Position numbers and translations under genes: made by a program
In this document: one piece after another, positions 1 through 26,100 of the stretch
Layout of the letters: every line of letters begins with the position of its first letter
How positions within the stretch are numbered: the first letter of the stretch is position 1
The notes under the pieces: generated by a model
Databases searched by the model: none
Seen by the model: only the letters and a program-made list of their open reading frames with translations
What the model was told of the DNA's origin: nothing
Source: Nectonema munidae
Taxonomy: Eukaryota > Nematomorpha > Nectonematoida > Nectonematidae
Assembly (NCBI GenBank): GCA_030549495.1
Contig: JAUIRK010000728.1
Span: 248,001 to 312,000 of the forward strand
Length of the DNA stretch: 64,000 bases
Reading direction: 5' to 3'

Positions 1-560
1 GCTATAAGCCCGCCACATCTCAATGAAAATCATCGTGCCAGGCTCAATTCATTGTTTTTATACAGGATTGAAGCGTTGCCATGTCTCTTTTTTCAACTGC
101 ACAAAGAAAAACTTTGCCATCCTCTCGACATATTCCACCAAACACCCACTGTTCTGGAAGACTTCTGCCTTTGTCATACTTCCGTTTAGAATAAACAGTT
201 TCATCAACTTCTACTGATTTTCCAAGACTGTCGATTTTTTCAGGATGGTCCAGGATATCGTTTGCGCAAACCTGGAAAATATATAGGTTCAGTTAGGTTA
301 GGTTATGTCAGCATACTACTGAAACTATGAGCACACCTCTCTCAGATAGTTGTTGAAATGAACCATAGTATTTTTTTAATCCCCAATTCCTCTTGGCAAA
401 ATTTCGTGCTTGCAATTCTTTGCTCCAAGAGTAAATGTTAAAAATGATTTTATTTAAATGTAGTGTACTCCCTTCCAGCCATATGTTCTTCCTTACCGAC
501 ACTGACTGTTTGCAAGATCTCTTGTTGCACATCCATCGCACTCGATTATTGATGTTTTCC
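1..560 (-). mobile_element. Merlin-type DNA transposon (ISXO2-like transposase), broken, runs off left edge
   Basis: Read on the minus strand, 560 to about 310 gives an N-terminal part with W-M-C-N-K-R-S-C and S-V-R-K-N-I-W-L-E-G-S, the segment before the catalytic core in IS1595/ISXO2 transposases. From about 270 to 1 comes the core: V-E-V-D-E, K-R-K-Y-D-K-G-R, Q-W-V-F-G-G-I, then I-E-P-G-T-M-I-F-I-E-M-W-R-A-Y. In the family these blocks hold the catalytic acidic residues; the second usually reads S-D-x-W, here I-E-M-W. A run of A near 373 shifts the frame and another shift lies near 50. Between L-R-E and V-C-A-N-D a stretch of about 80 bp (271-353) has intron-like GTGTGC and TTTTCCAG ends. 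The family call is firm; the element is dead. Confidence 0.8.
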
Positions 561-2106
561 AGAAGTATTTCTTGTTTTTTTTCTACATTTATAGTTGATA
601 GGCATGATGTTGAACTTTTGTAAGAACACTACAGCATCCAATTTAGTCTTGATATGCTCAAATAACCAGGGGTGATAGACCTTTTCATCACCTTCCATGT
701 TGATTGGTGCGTAAGAGGACTGCAGCTACTGAAACAAAAAATAACTTCACTAGCGCTTAATTCAAAAACTATATATTCCTCCAAAAAACAGTTATCATTT
801 TCGAATTTTACGGACAAAAATACGTAGGAAAAATTTATTTAAAAATGGATTTCAGTGACGTTCACCAAACAGGAAAGATTCGTCAATCTCGTTCTTGAGA
901 TTAAATCAAAAAAAAATTTAAACTTTTGACTTGTGGCTCTTTATAAATAAGACATTAAAAATAATTTATCGCTCTTTTCATTTTGTTATGTACCCATCCC
1001 TGTTATATAACAGTAATAATGATATTCTATTTAATGGAAAATATCAGATGCGTCTGATGTGCGCCCCTGCCTTAAATGTGGTATCAAATAAAATTCTGTC
1101 TTAGAATAAACATGAAAATCGGAAACAATACGACATTTAGTATCCTCTGTTGTGGAACTTCACTTATTATTATTATTATCATTATCTAATCTCAGAAAAT
1201 GTAACTACTTTTACATGCATCGATCCTAGCAAAATGGCACGTTTTAAAGCGCCTCACTCGTGGCAAGAGTTTTTAGTAAACAATTAGTCAATAGTTGAAT
1301 TTTTATACTTGGAAAACGTAAAATGAATAAAAATGTTAATTATTTTGATAATTGAACATTTTCTAAAATAGCGCACTTGATATTTTTTTGCCACAAAATA
1401 TCTTATATTTATTGCAGTGATATTTTATTTTGATTTTTGACTCCTCCCACGCCAACAATATTTTTGCCGCAATTCATTTCATCGAATATTAATGTTTCCA
1501 GAATGATATTGATTCAAAACCCACTTTTACTTTATGTAGGAATGAAACTTTCAAAGTAAAAAACGATTACTATATCCTCTAGAACTAAGATAAAATTTTA
1601 TTATGTGTTTTCTTGAAAAAAGTCGGTCAAGACAAATGTTAAAACTCTGCTTTGCATCAAAAAAATAAGAACCTGAACAAGTTACAACTAGATAAAACTG
1701 AAGACTTAAAAGCTTAAAGAAATTTGTCTTAAATGAATTTATGAAACACAGCAAGCTCTAATATAAAAAAATTGTTTTTTTCTGCAAATTAGGAAACATC
1801 TTCCATATTCTATATCGTTTTGATAAAAATATTACAAATTAGTATTAAACGGAACCAGTTACTTAGAGTAAAGCTAAATTTGATATCTTCCATAACCGAA
1901 AAATATACATAAGGTTGTTTATTATGTTTGACAAATGGCACATATTTCCTATAGTTTTGGTATTTTATGATTCACACTTTTATCTTTTTTAGTTATAATT
2001 TACACATATTTGTGAAAGAATTGAATAATTTAATAAGAAAATGTAAAAAAAATTATTTAAATTTTATATTAAAGATTTAACTGTTTGGCAGGTTGGGAGT
2101 ATTTTG

Positions 2107-2390
2107 GATTAAAGATGATGGTTTTTTAATCCTTATTAATTAAAAATTGGAATTCTAGGAAAAATGATGTTATGTCAAAATTGGATGTATAATAATAATC
2201 AAAAGAAAATTTTTAAGAGAGTTGTATGGATAATGAGGTTTTAATCTCGATATTGCTAAACTAGTTATAAATTTAATTAGTGAGCAAATTTTTAAGAGGT
2301 TTGTATGGATAATGGTGTTCATGTTTTAACCCTTAATTTAATTAATTATTAAAAATTTTGAATTCTAGGAAAATGGTATTAATATTCGAC
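2107..2390 (+). repeat. diverged tandem duplication
   Basis: Two units share the same order of words: ...AATTAAAAATTGGAATTCTAGGAAAA (2140-2165) recurs at 2352-2376, and TTTTTAAGAGAGTTGTATGG (from 2211) recurs as TTTTTAAGAGGTTTGTATGG (from 2289). The unit is about 80-190 bp and imperfect. Purpose unknown. Confidence 0.5.
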
Positions 2391-2446
2391 CAAATGACCG
2401 GACAGTGATGGCTTCTTGAAATACTTTTATTCTAATTAGTAGTAGA

Positions 2447-2470
2447 CAGGAGCGGATCTAGAAGATAATT
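2447..2470 (+). repeat. hAT-like terminal motif
   Basis: The string CAGGAGCGGATCTAGAAG resembles the CAGGGGCGGATCCAGA termini common among non-autonomous hAT elements. No matching inverted end was found, so this is a motif-level call. Confidence 0.3.
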
Positions 2471-3011
2471 CACCCTGAGACGATTTTATGACTTTTTTTA
2501 ATAATTTTTATTCAAAAAATCATTGTGAATGAATGCTTAGAGTATTTTACTGTTCTCTCACAAAATTCTCTTTTTTCTGTTCTCTCACAAAATGAAACCT
2601 ATTCTATTGAACTATACACCGAAAGGCTCAAAAATTGACTTTGGAGGCACTTTTTTTTTGAATACGCACTAGTACGGGTAAGGAGGGGTAGGCAACGTAT
2701 TTTAGATATTTTGATTATGCAATCACTAACCATGTATATTTCATCTCTTTATTTTTTAACTTTAAAAATTTTGAAATAGCATGTACTTTAAAATCTCTTT
2801 CCGTCTCCAAGACCTGACAAGTTCTTTAAATTGAATACTTGTTGTATAATTACATTCAAATTCTTTTCTAAAATAGGTACATCTATATAATCGATCTGGC
2901 CCGACTCCTAAAATTACAAATCGCGTTTTCTTTCAAGATATTTTTATATTTAAAATTTTAATTGTTTTCTTTATGTTCTAGCATCATTTTTTAAAAATAT
3001 TTTTGATTCAG

Positions 3012-3313
3012 GTCCTTTGGAAGAAATACATAATCACCTGCCCTCATTTGTTCCCTTCATCTCTGACGAAAGCGATAGAAAGTGTGTGGAGAGAATCGAA
3101 AGGATTTCAGCCAAAATCCGTGAAATGAAGGAGCAGAGAGATGATTTGATCCAGGCCTTCAAAAATGAGATTAAGAGTGATGACATAAGCTCCATTCTGA
3201 TTTCCTCGGAGCGCGTCAACTTTGACGAAGTTTTCGATACACAGTTGCTCAAGTTTTCTAATATGCAAAATGTGATCCATCAGAATTTGAATGCTCAGAA
3301 AAAAATCCTAGAC
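3012..3313 (+). CDS. V-domain exon (penultimate coding exon)
   Basis: Acceptor TTTTTGATTCAG ends at 3011. The exon opens with two bases finishing a split codon, then 100 codons, and ends on GAC before GTAACT. It is strongly charged and helical, as expected for V-domain coiled-coil arms, and clearly less AT-rich than its flanks. Confidence 0.8.
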
Positions 3314-5396
3314 GTAACTTCACTATAAATTCATTTTGTCATGGGTCCATATTTTTAGTTTTGACATAATTTTCTTGTAAAAATTTAGCCAATATTTAAA
3401 TTTTTTTGTTTCTCTTTTCAAATTTTTATTACTAAAAAACCGCCTTTTTCTTCCAAGGACTGTCTAACTTCCGTTTAGCAAAATTTTTTAAATCCTACTA
3501 TTATATTTATTTTTTGTGGCTTAAACTTTCATAGCAGAATAGAAAAGGTACAAATACCTTTTTATAAAACAATTTAAAAAGAATATTAACAGATCATCAA
3601 CATCAGTAATGTTTTTTCGCGTGATTAAATTTTACACGGAGAAAAAGGAGAGGAGGTCATTTCTATATAGACCAAAACAAATTAAATGAATTTAAAAGGT
3701 AAGTTTTTCTAGCCAAACACAAAGAGACTAATGCAATTTTGTTTTTAGTCAAACCTAATGACGTAACGTTCACTACTCTTACAGTAAGATATCATCCGCC
3801 TAACGAGATTTTAGAAATCTTTAATTTTTGCTTACTGCGTCATTACATATCAAACTGATTCATATATTGGCAAATTGTGATTGGATAACGACGTCTTTAG
3901 AAAGAAACAGCGCTCTGGGCATCCGACTCTCTCGCCCATATCTTTGGTCGTCCGGGCTATCTTTATAAAAACTTTGATAATCATTTATAACTTTAGTTAG
4001 TTTTCTAAGACCCTGCCTGACACATCCTAATTCAGTGGTCGGCAATAATTTTCAGCTTTGAGGTCTAGCTAAAGTTTGGTGGGGGGGGGGGGGATTTAAA
4101 TTTTATTTCTTTTTTAACCCTTTCGTGACCAGTGTATCATATATGATACATAAACAATTTTATCTTCGTCTGATTTTTCAAATAGTTTTGTATATGAATC
4201 TTCTGCTTTTTAATAAATATCGTCTGATTTTTCTGGTGACGAAAGGGTTAATCTCAAAAGATGCTGTACCCCTTTCTCATCAATGTTATACGTGAATTTT
4301 CCAGCTATTTTTAGTAATTTTTAATAAAAGACTTGGAATTCACGTATATTTGAAATTTTATGATAAATATTTTAGATAAAGATTGAAATAAAATATAGGT
4401 CCGTAGAGATATGGTTCTCGAGTCGTATGTGTCGCGTAGTTTGGCGCCCCATGCGAATGCTTTGCGAGTAAAGTTGGGTATATATTAATTTATTTTGTGC
4501 TTTTTAAGACTTACACCGATGTCCACGCCTGCTTTGTCAAGATGAAGAAGAGTTGCATGAAGGCGAACCAAGAGCGTATTAGAGTGGCAAATGATCTGGT
4601 GGAATCTTTTGAAGTTTTCAAAAAGTTGGAAGAAAAGATTAAAGAAGGAAAAGCATTTTACACTGCGCTAATCAAAAGTCTTGACGATTTTGAAGGCAGA
4701 ATGAATAAAAAGAAGACCAAGGCTAATTCACCATCGCTAATTGTTTCGCAAAACATCGATTCCATCAACTCAACCCTTCGCACCTTCGTTACTTCTGCTG
4801 CTGCCTCTAAAGACTCGCAAGTACGAAAAACAGGCACGCTGGGCATCATGCATCCTAAACACGCTACGAACACTCCCAAATTGAAAGACTATCTACCATT
4901 AATGCCAAAAAATAACAATCAGCATTTTTCAGCAATGGGTGCTGCTTCTGTTCTTACTCACGTACCGTCTGAGCTGAACCAAAGCTCGCATACTTCTCAG
5001 CAGCCTTACACGGCTCAATTTGAAAATCTCAACCTAAAAACTGAAAATACTCCCTTTTCGCCTTTATTTAATAATCAGAGTAGTGATTTACCACATGTGT
5101 TTAGAGGACTGAATTCCGCCCCTTATGTTCCTTTAAATTTCCAACAGCGCAATGAGAAAGATGTGAAGCCACCTTCAAACTACATTCCTCTCCACCAACA
5201 ACGTTCTCCTTACTCTTCTCCATTGAGCGTGAATCCTATGAATCCATACAGCTTGGCTCCAGCCTCCCTTTCAAATCTGTCCATTCCCTACAGCATGGAA
5301 CCGCGCTCATCTAACCAAAACACAACTGCCTTGCCAACAGACACACACATGAGCCCTAGACAGATATCCGCTGATATCGACACTTTACTCTCTTAG
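3012..5396 (+). CDS. Bro1/V-domain ESCRT adaptor of the HD-PTP/ALIX family, last two coding exons
   Basis: Exons 3012-3313 and 4509-5396 join in frame (intron phase 0, donor GTAACT, acceptor TTTTTAAG). The joined product, about 395 residues, starts with one arm of a V domain: E-M-K-E-Q-R-D-D-L, K-S-D-D-I-S-S-I-L, then Q-N-L-N-A-Q-K-K-I-L, closest in my memory to human HD-PTP (PTPN23). The next exon continues with F-V-K-M-K-K-S and E-G-K-A-F-Y-T-A-L, which also recalls ALIX. A Pro/Ser/Tyr/Asn-rich tail of about 220 residues follows (N-Y-I-P-L, Y-V-P-L, P-Y-S-S-P-L-S). Such proteins link ubiquitinated cargo and ESCRT-III on endosomes. The Bro1 domain must lie upstream of the window. The frame stops at TAG 5394-5396 with a poly(A) signal 144 bp later, so no tyrosine phosphatase domain follows. 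HD-PTP and ALIX cannot be separated without a tree. Confidence 0.8.
4033..4093 (+). repeat. hAT-like terminus followed by a 13-base G tract
   Basis: CAGTGGTCGGCAATAATTTT at 4033 looks like a Charlie/ZBED-type hAT end. G13 follows at 4081-4093. The other end was not found; the MITE at 4118 sits just beyond. Confidence 0.35.
4118..4247. mobile_element. piggyBac-type MITE, TTAA-flanked (130 bp)
   Basis: Both sides carry TTAA (4114-4117 and 4248-4251). The terminal inverted repeats are perfect over 15 bases: CCCTTTCGTGACCAG and its complement CTGGTGACGAAAGGG. TTAA target duplications and CCC-starting ends are the piggyBac signature. The inside is non-coding and shares GTCTGATTTTT words in inverted order. 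Confidence 0.8.
4509..5396 (+). CDS. last coding exon: V-domain end plus proline-rich tail
   Basis: The coding frame starts on ACT directly after the acceptor AG at 4507-4508, so the in-frame GTG at 4497 belongs to the intron. The first about 75 codons finish the V domain. The rest is low-complexity and rich in P, S, N, Q and Y, the part that in ALIX and HD-PTP binds SH3 proteins, ALG-2 and TSG101. No P-[TS]-A-P motif is visible. The tail ends in I-S-A-D-I-D-T-L-L-S. Confidence 0.8.
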   Translation, partial: TYTDVHACFVKMKKSCMKANQERIRVANDLVESFEVFKKLEEKIKEGKAFYTALIKSLDDFEGRMNKKKTKANSPSLIVSQNIDSINSTLRTFVTSAAASKDSQVRKTGTLGIMHPKHATNTPKLKDYLPLMPKNNNQHFSAMGAASVLTHVPSELNQSSHTSQQPYTAQFENLNLKTENTPFSPLFNNQSSDLPHVFRGLNSAPYVPLNFQQRNEKDVKPPSNYIPLHQQRSPYSSPLSVNPMNPYSLAPASLSNLSIPYSMEPRSSNQNTTALPTDTHMSPRQISADIDTLLS

Positions 5397-5526
5397 TTCT
5401 CTAAATCACATTTTATATAACTTACGAGGTGTATTCTCAAGTTTCTTTTCATATTATTCGTGGATACACAAACTCTTTTGAAGAAATCTTCTCTTGATAG
5501 TTTGTTCAGATCAAAACTCTTCAAAT

Positions 5527-5545
5527 TTTATTTATTTTAAATAAA
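5527..5545. terminator. two-way poly(A) signal palindrome between convergent genes
   Basis: TTTATTTATTTTAAATAAA contains AATAAA on + at 5540-5545 and AATAAA on - at 5531-5536 and 5527-5532. It lies 144 bp past the stop of the V-domain gene and about 190 bp past the stop of NAMPT, well placed to end both transcripts. Cleavage sites are not visible. Confidence 0.55.
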
Positions 5546-5723
5546 TGTTTTGCAAAATGTCATCCTAAATTTTTTTAATTTATTTAAGAATACTATTGAT
5601 AAAATAAATGATACAAATTTAATAAAACAAATAACAGTTGTTTGAAGTATTACTAAAGAAAAGATATAGAAAGAGGTACATTTTTGTTAAGCAATTAAAA
5701 ACAACATTAATATCTTTTTTCCT

Positions 5724-21625
<15,902 letters not shown>

Positions 21626-24600
21626 CTTAATTCTTAAAAAGAAGAGTACAGTGATTCGTTCTGTGCAAATAAGAGTGGTTAATTGAGGAAAGGTAAAAAA
21701 TGCTGAGTTGATTGACAAGTGACGAAGTCAGAGCTCTTTTACAACGCAGAATGATACCTAAACCAGAAGCTGGAAAAAGTGAAAAAAGGTGAAGCAGTTT
21801 GCCTCAAAAAATTGGAAAACATTTTTTTGTTTGCGTGTTGTCTTTATGTAAATTTAAAAATTTATATTCATACCCAAACTCTCCCTATTTTATTTAACTG
21901 AATTTCAACGGTGTGACAAGGGGGTGCGGAGAAGCTGGTGCATGCGAGGCAGAAAAAAGATGCCAGCTAGTTTTAGGCGTTTTGAAGTGTTATTTAAAAT
22001 TTGAAGAGGAGAAGGGAGGGGCAAAATTAGATATATACGCGACTGCTTAATTGTATTAAAATTTTGGTCTAACAAATGGTCCACAGAATAATAAAAACAA
22101 ATCATAAGGGGTATTCGCTTCTTCCAAATAGAAAACAGCATATGATTGAAAAGTCGAGCACACGAAGAATAATAATAATAATAATAGGAGAAGTGGCGTG
22201 TTACATTTCCATATCGCATATCGCTAAAAACACCATAGACACGGTGAAGAAAGCCTATGGTAAAGAGATACTCGAATTTTGATAAGTTGGCCCTTTCTCC
22301 TACATTCAAATAAAATTCATGTTAATTTTGAGGTGGTATGATAAATTCCATGGATTGAAGTAGCTATTTGCATGCAAAGCTCATTATTCCCTTCTCTTTC
22401 GTAAAATAAAAATGGATGCAATCAGTTCATCTAAATATTCAGCAGAAAGACAACAGTCATACTTATGCATGCATACACCAAAAATGATAAGAGCCAGGAC
22501 ACAAGCTCACACTGACATAGAACTAACAAATTCTGAAAGAAAGTTCAATCGTTTCGCATATATACCATTTTTACTTATAAATCATCTTTTTTCAATCCTA
22601 ATTTGTTTTTTTTTAAATTCTAAACGCTCTTTCTAAAATACAAATTATATTTGAAAAAAGACTATTTAGAACTTTAAAAAGACAAATTTGAATTGAAAAA
22701 GGACAAGTTAGAAGTAAAAATGGTATAATAATACATCATTTGCACTATAGAATGAAATTTTTAAAAATTATTTCTTTTTTGAAAGGGTAACTAACTACCA
22801 GTGATGTATCCATCTCAAATTTTTCATTAATGCCAATTGCGATACCAATTACATTCTAAGATGCAGAAACCTAACAAATTTTTTTTTCTAATTATTTGCT
22901 TTTTAATAGCTTTTAAACATCACAACAAAAATCTCTATTAAATTGTAGCATTTATTAACAAATAAAAAATTTCAATGCGTAAAATTGGATATTAAATTTT
23001 AAAGTGAGGACATGAGCTTGTCTCCCATTCTTTCTTCTAGGAGAAAAAACCTATAAACCCCAACAAAACAACTAGAGCAAAAGTGTCATACTATACTATA
23101 AAGTAGGAATATAGATATTCAAAAGTTGAGAAGAGGCGTCAAAAATGAAGGAAATTTGGATGACTTTATTTGTGAACAACCCCTGACTCCATCTATGATG
23201 TAGTATTTTTTATACATAATAAAATAGTGAGCAAAAAGGCAGCTTTCATTAAAATGCCATTGGATTCGGTACATCACAGGTATAGTTACAAATAGATCTT
23301 CAAAAATATCTTTATATGGAAGCGTTAATAGTTGCTTGTTTGGACCAGAATTTATTATCAATAAAATTTTAAAATACTAAACACCTCAAATAGAATAAAT
23401 TTGTTAGTGACTTCATTTTTAGATTTTATAATAAATAAATAATCAATAAACATGTCAATGTCTTACTGTTCTATATTTTTGCGAAACACGTATAAAATTG
23501 GTATGAAATAGCAGTGTGGCATGAAACATTGTTTGGGAAACTAACGGTTTAGCCGCTCTTACGTCATTACGTTTAGATAGTAAAAAGAAGTGTGGAAACT
23601 GGAAAGGTATTTTAGTAACTATGGATGGACAAAAGTTTCAGGGCTCACCTAAATAATAATGATAATAAACAAAGATAACATTGGGTGAGCCAGGTGAGGC
23701 TATGCGATACACCTACACAAAAAACACGTCTCCCTACAGCACTCTTGTTGCAGGAAAGGTTAATACTGATATTTTATAAAACAAATGTGCTAATTCACCT
23801 TATTTTCAATAATGCAAAAAAAAACTTTTGTCCAAGCTATTTTTTCAGCAAAGTTTCACCCGTTATTTTACTGCACGCATACATCATATTTTAATACTAG
23901 TTAAAAAATCATTAAAAATTAGAACTGTTTGCAGTCCTAATTTCTTTTTAGCGAGATGGAGTCACGCCCTAATATACAGAGGTATTAAGGCTCATATTTT
24001 ATCGTTTATATGAAGAAATATTCGGAAAAAAAAAGACTTCCTAACGTTAAAAAGAAGATTTCGACGATACTAAATTTGGTGGTAAGGAAATAAATAGCAC
24101 GACAATACAAAGATTTCTTATAAGGAAGTACGATAGAGATCAAAATTTCTTACGAAGAAGCGGGGTTCAAGCGAAGGGCGAAATGAGATACGAGATTTCA
24201 CGAAGATGTTTTGCAGCGATGGAGAAGAAGAAAGTACATCTGTGGTCGCTTTAAATCGAAACACGTGTGACTACTTTCTTTACTCGTGAAATAGGAGTGG
24301 TTGGATGAGGCGCTATATACAGATGTGATGGCTTAGCTTGCAACATGTGGCGCCTAAACATCAATTCGTTAAACTTCACCACTACTCCATAATTAGGGCT
24401 ATGGGCCCAGTCCTAGGAACGAGTAAACTCGCACATTCCAAGAATTTTGTGGTGAATAAAACTCACAACTTGATTTATTTAATATAATATGAGTTCAAAA
24501 AATGGTGGATGCAACCAAAAAGCATAGTCACACCGATATAATCATGTACAAATGACAAAAATATGTTTTTTAAAAAACAACCAAAAAGAATACTAGTTTT

Positions 24601-25029
24601 ATGGTATAAGGAAGCAAAAAATGTCCTCTCTCTTAAAAGATTTGTAAAATAAAAATATTCCGAGAGTGGAAGGAAAATTATTAGATATTTACAATGCAAT
24701 TCACGGCAAAGACATTTCAAAATAATAATAAAAAAATGAGGATCCAAATGATTTATGAAGATAAAATTAAGGTTTTGATTTTTACTTTTTCAAAAAAAAA
24801 TTTTTAAAGGCAATTTTCTTTGAAACACTTTTTCAAAATTATTTTCAATTACAAACTAAACACATTTTTATTCTCTAAATTTTTATGTTTCAATATTTTT
24901 TTTTATAGATTTTAGCTTTTTTCCAGTGAACTCTTTTACACACTCCATGCATATAAATATATTTACTAAAATCGACACAATTGTTTATTTAAAAAATGCC
25001 TGAACAATCCAAATCTCAATGTAATGGAG
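21626..25029. other. upstream of NAMPT; no gene recognised
   Basis: The NAMPT promoter and 5' untranslated region should lie just above 21625 on the minus strand but show no clear core motif. A (AAT)n run is at 22168-22187. A minus frame of 134 codons (22309-21905) is low complexity and unlike known proteins. The remainder is AT-rich with no protein-like frame. Confidence 0.5.
22168..22187 (+). repeat. (AAT)n microsatellite
   Basis: Six to seven units of AAT, uninterrupted. Confidence 0.9.
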
Positions 25030-26100
25030 AAACTAGTTTCTGTGTCTAACCAGTTTGTCTAAATGTGGCCAATGCAACTCTCATATCATTTCTAATCTGT
25101 TTGCTTCAATGGCAAGTAGCATGGAAAACGCTTGCTCACACTCATTTGTAGTGGCGAATTGAATCAGCTTTCAGAGCAATCTTTGCAAGCATAGGACTCT
25201 CCCATTTCAATCGAAAAATCGCTATCAGATATTTGAGAAAAACATGTTTTGCACCTTCTCAATCATTAACCAAATCAATAAACTGTTCTTTGATTAAGAA
25301 GTCTTCTGAGGCCAGATTACTAATTGAGATTATAAACGGTTTTTTGATAAATTGAAAGTATTTTTCAAATTTTTGTAGATTAGAAATTTCTTGGCAAGGT
25401 GTTTTATGGCCTCCAGAATATTTATATTAATGAAAATCTTATTTTCATCAATAAATGTGTTCGAAAATCGAGCAAATTTTTCTTGACAAAGAATACAATT
25501 ATCCCAGCTTCATTTCGAAAGCTGTGATTTTTTTATTACAATGGAGTACTCTGATCTATTTTCCTTGCAGCGCAAGGTTAAAGGAATTCATATATTCAAA
25601 TATGTTCATTAAAAATGATAGAAATATACGAAAACGGACATCAGAAAATTCTACATGCATTTCTAGTTTGCCTTCCAGAAATTGCTGGATTTCTTTCCAT
25701 AGTATCGCTTGGAAAATTAGCCACCTCACATTTGAGTGCAGAAAGAGGTTTTCAAATTGAAAACAAACAAGATTTGAAGCATTTGTTTTTAATGAAATAC
25801 ACTGTTTTAATGACTTTATTGCAAACATTTTTCAACTCACCGGGTATGGTTTTATGGCTTGGCGCACTGGGTACTAATTACATCTGAAGATTTTTGCTTA
25901 GCCAGATTGCGACTTAATAATACCATGTACTGTAAAAAAAATTATAATTTTGTCAAATATTTATCCTACATTTGTTTTATTGCTGAGTTTCGCAAAATAA
26001 AAAATTGTCTACTAGGTTCTTGTCATATACATATTGTATGTAAACGCAAGGCTGCGATAAGCATTCATCGTTTCATCAATCTAAGCAAAAAAGTTAAAAA
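25030..26100 (-). mobile_element. hAT transposase relic, ZBED5/FAM200-like
   Basis: Minus-strand frames in order from 25830 downward: F-L-H-S-N-V-R-W-L, K-E-I-Q-Q-F-L-E-G, N-S-F-N-L-A-L-Q-G-K, typical of the ZBED5/GTF2IRD2 group (L-H-T-x-V-R-W-L and L-N-x-x-L-Q-G-K). Further on, 25180-25030 gives L-A-L-K-A, E-C-E-Q-A-F-S-M-L and N-D-M-R-V-A-L-A-T, the hAT C-terminal block (C-E-x-G-F-S and D-x-R-x-A-L). Many stops and frame changes; ends not found. Long plus frames here are shadows. Confidence 0.65.

Larger units (their letters stand above)
621..3011. other. AT-rich non-coding stretch, probably intron of the gene that follows
   Basis: No frame resembles a known protein on either strand. It holds a diverged local duplication (2107-2390) and a hAT-like terminus near 2447. 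As the coding exon at 3012 starts inside a codon, the sequence just upstream must be intron on the + strand. Confidence 0.6.
3314..4508 (+). other. intron of the V-domain gene
   Basis: 1195 bp from GTAACT to TTTTTAAG. It holds a hAT-like terminus with a G tract (4033-4093) and a TTAA-flanked MITE (4118-4247). No coding was seen. Confidence 0.75.

Noticed and set aside
274-300. TTAGGTTAGGTTA, like the arthropod telomere unit TTAGG
   Set aside because: Only two to three units, inside the intron-like gap of the Merlin relic. Not enough for telomeric sequence.
4497-4508. GTG at 4497 as start of the 5396 frame
   Set aside because: It lies in the intron before a good acceptor (TTTTTAAG). The V-domain reading continues directly from the upstream exon.
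21905-22309. 134-codon - frame just upstream of the NAMPT start
   Set aside because: It includes a poly-Tyr run from the AAT microsatellite, has no recognisable motif and does not join NAMPT in frame. It may be untranslated leader or chance.
24330-24470. TGGCGCC next to a possible retroelement leader
   Set aside because: A seven-base match to a primer-binding-site motif, with no paired terminal repeats and no coding nearby. No retroelement can be supported.
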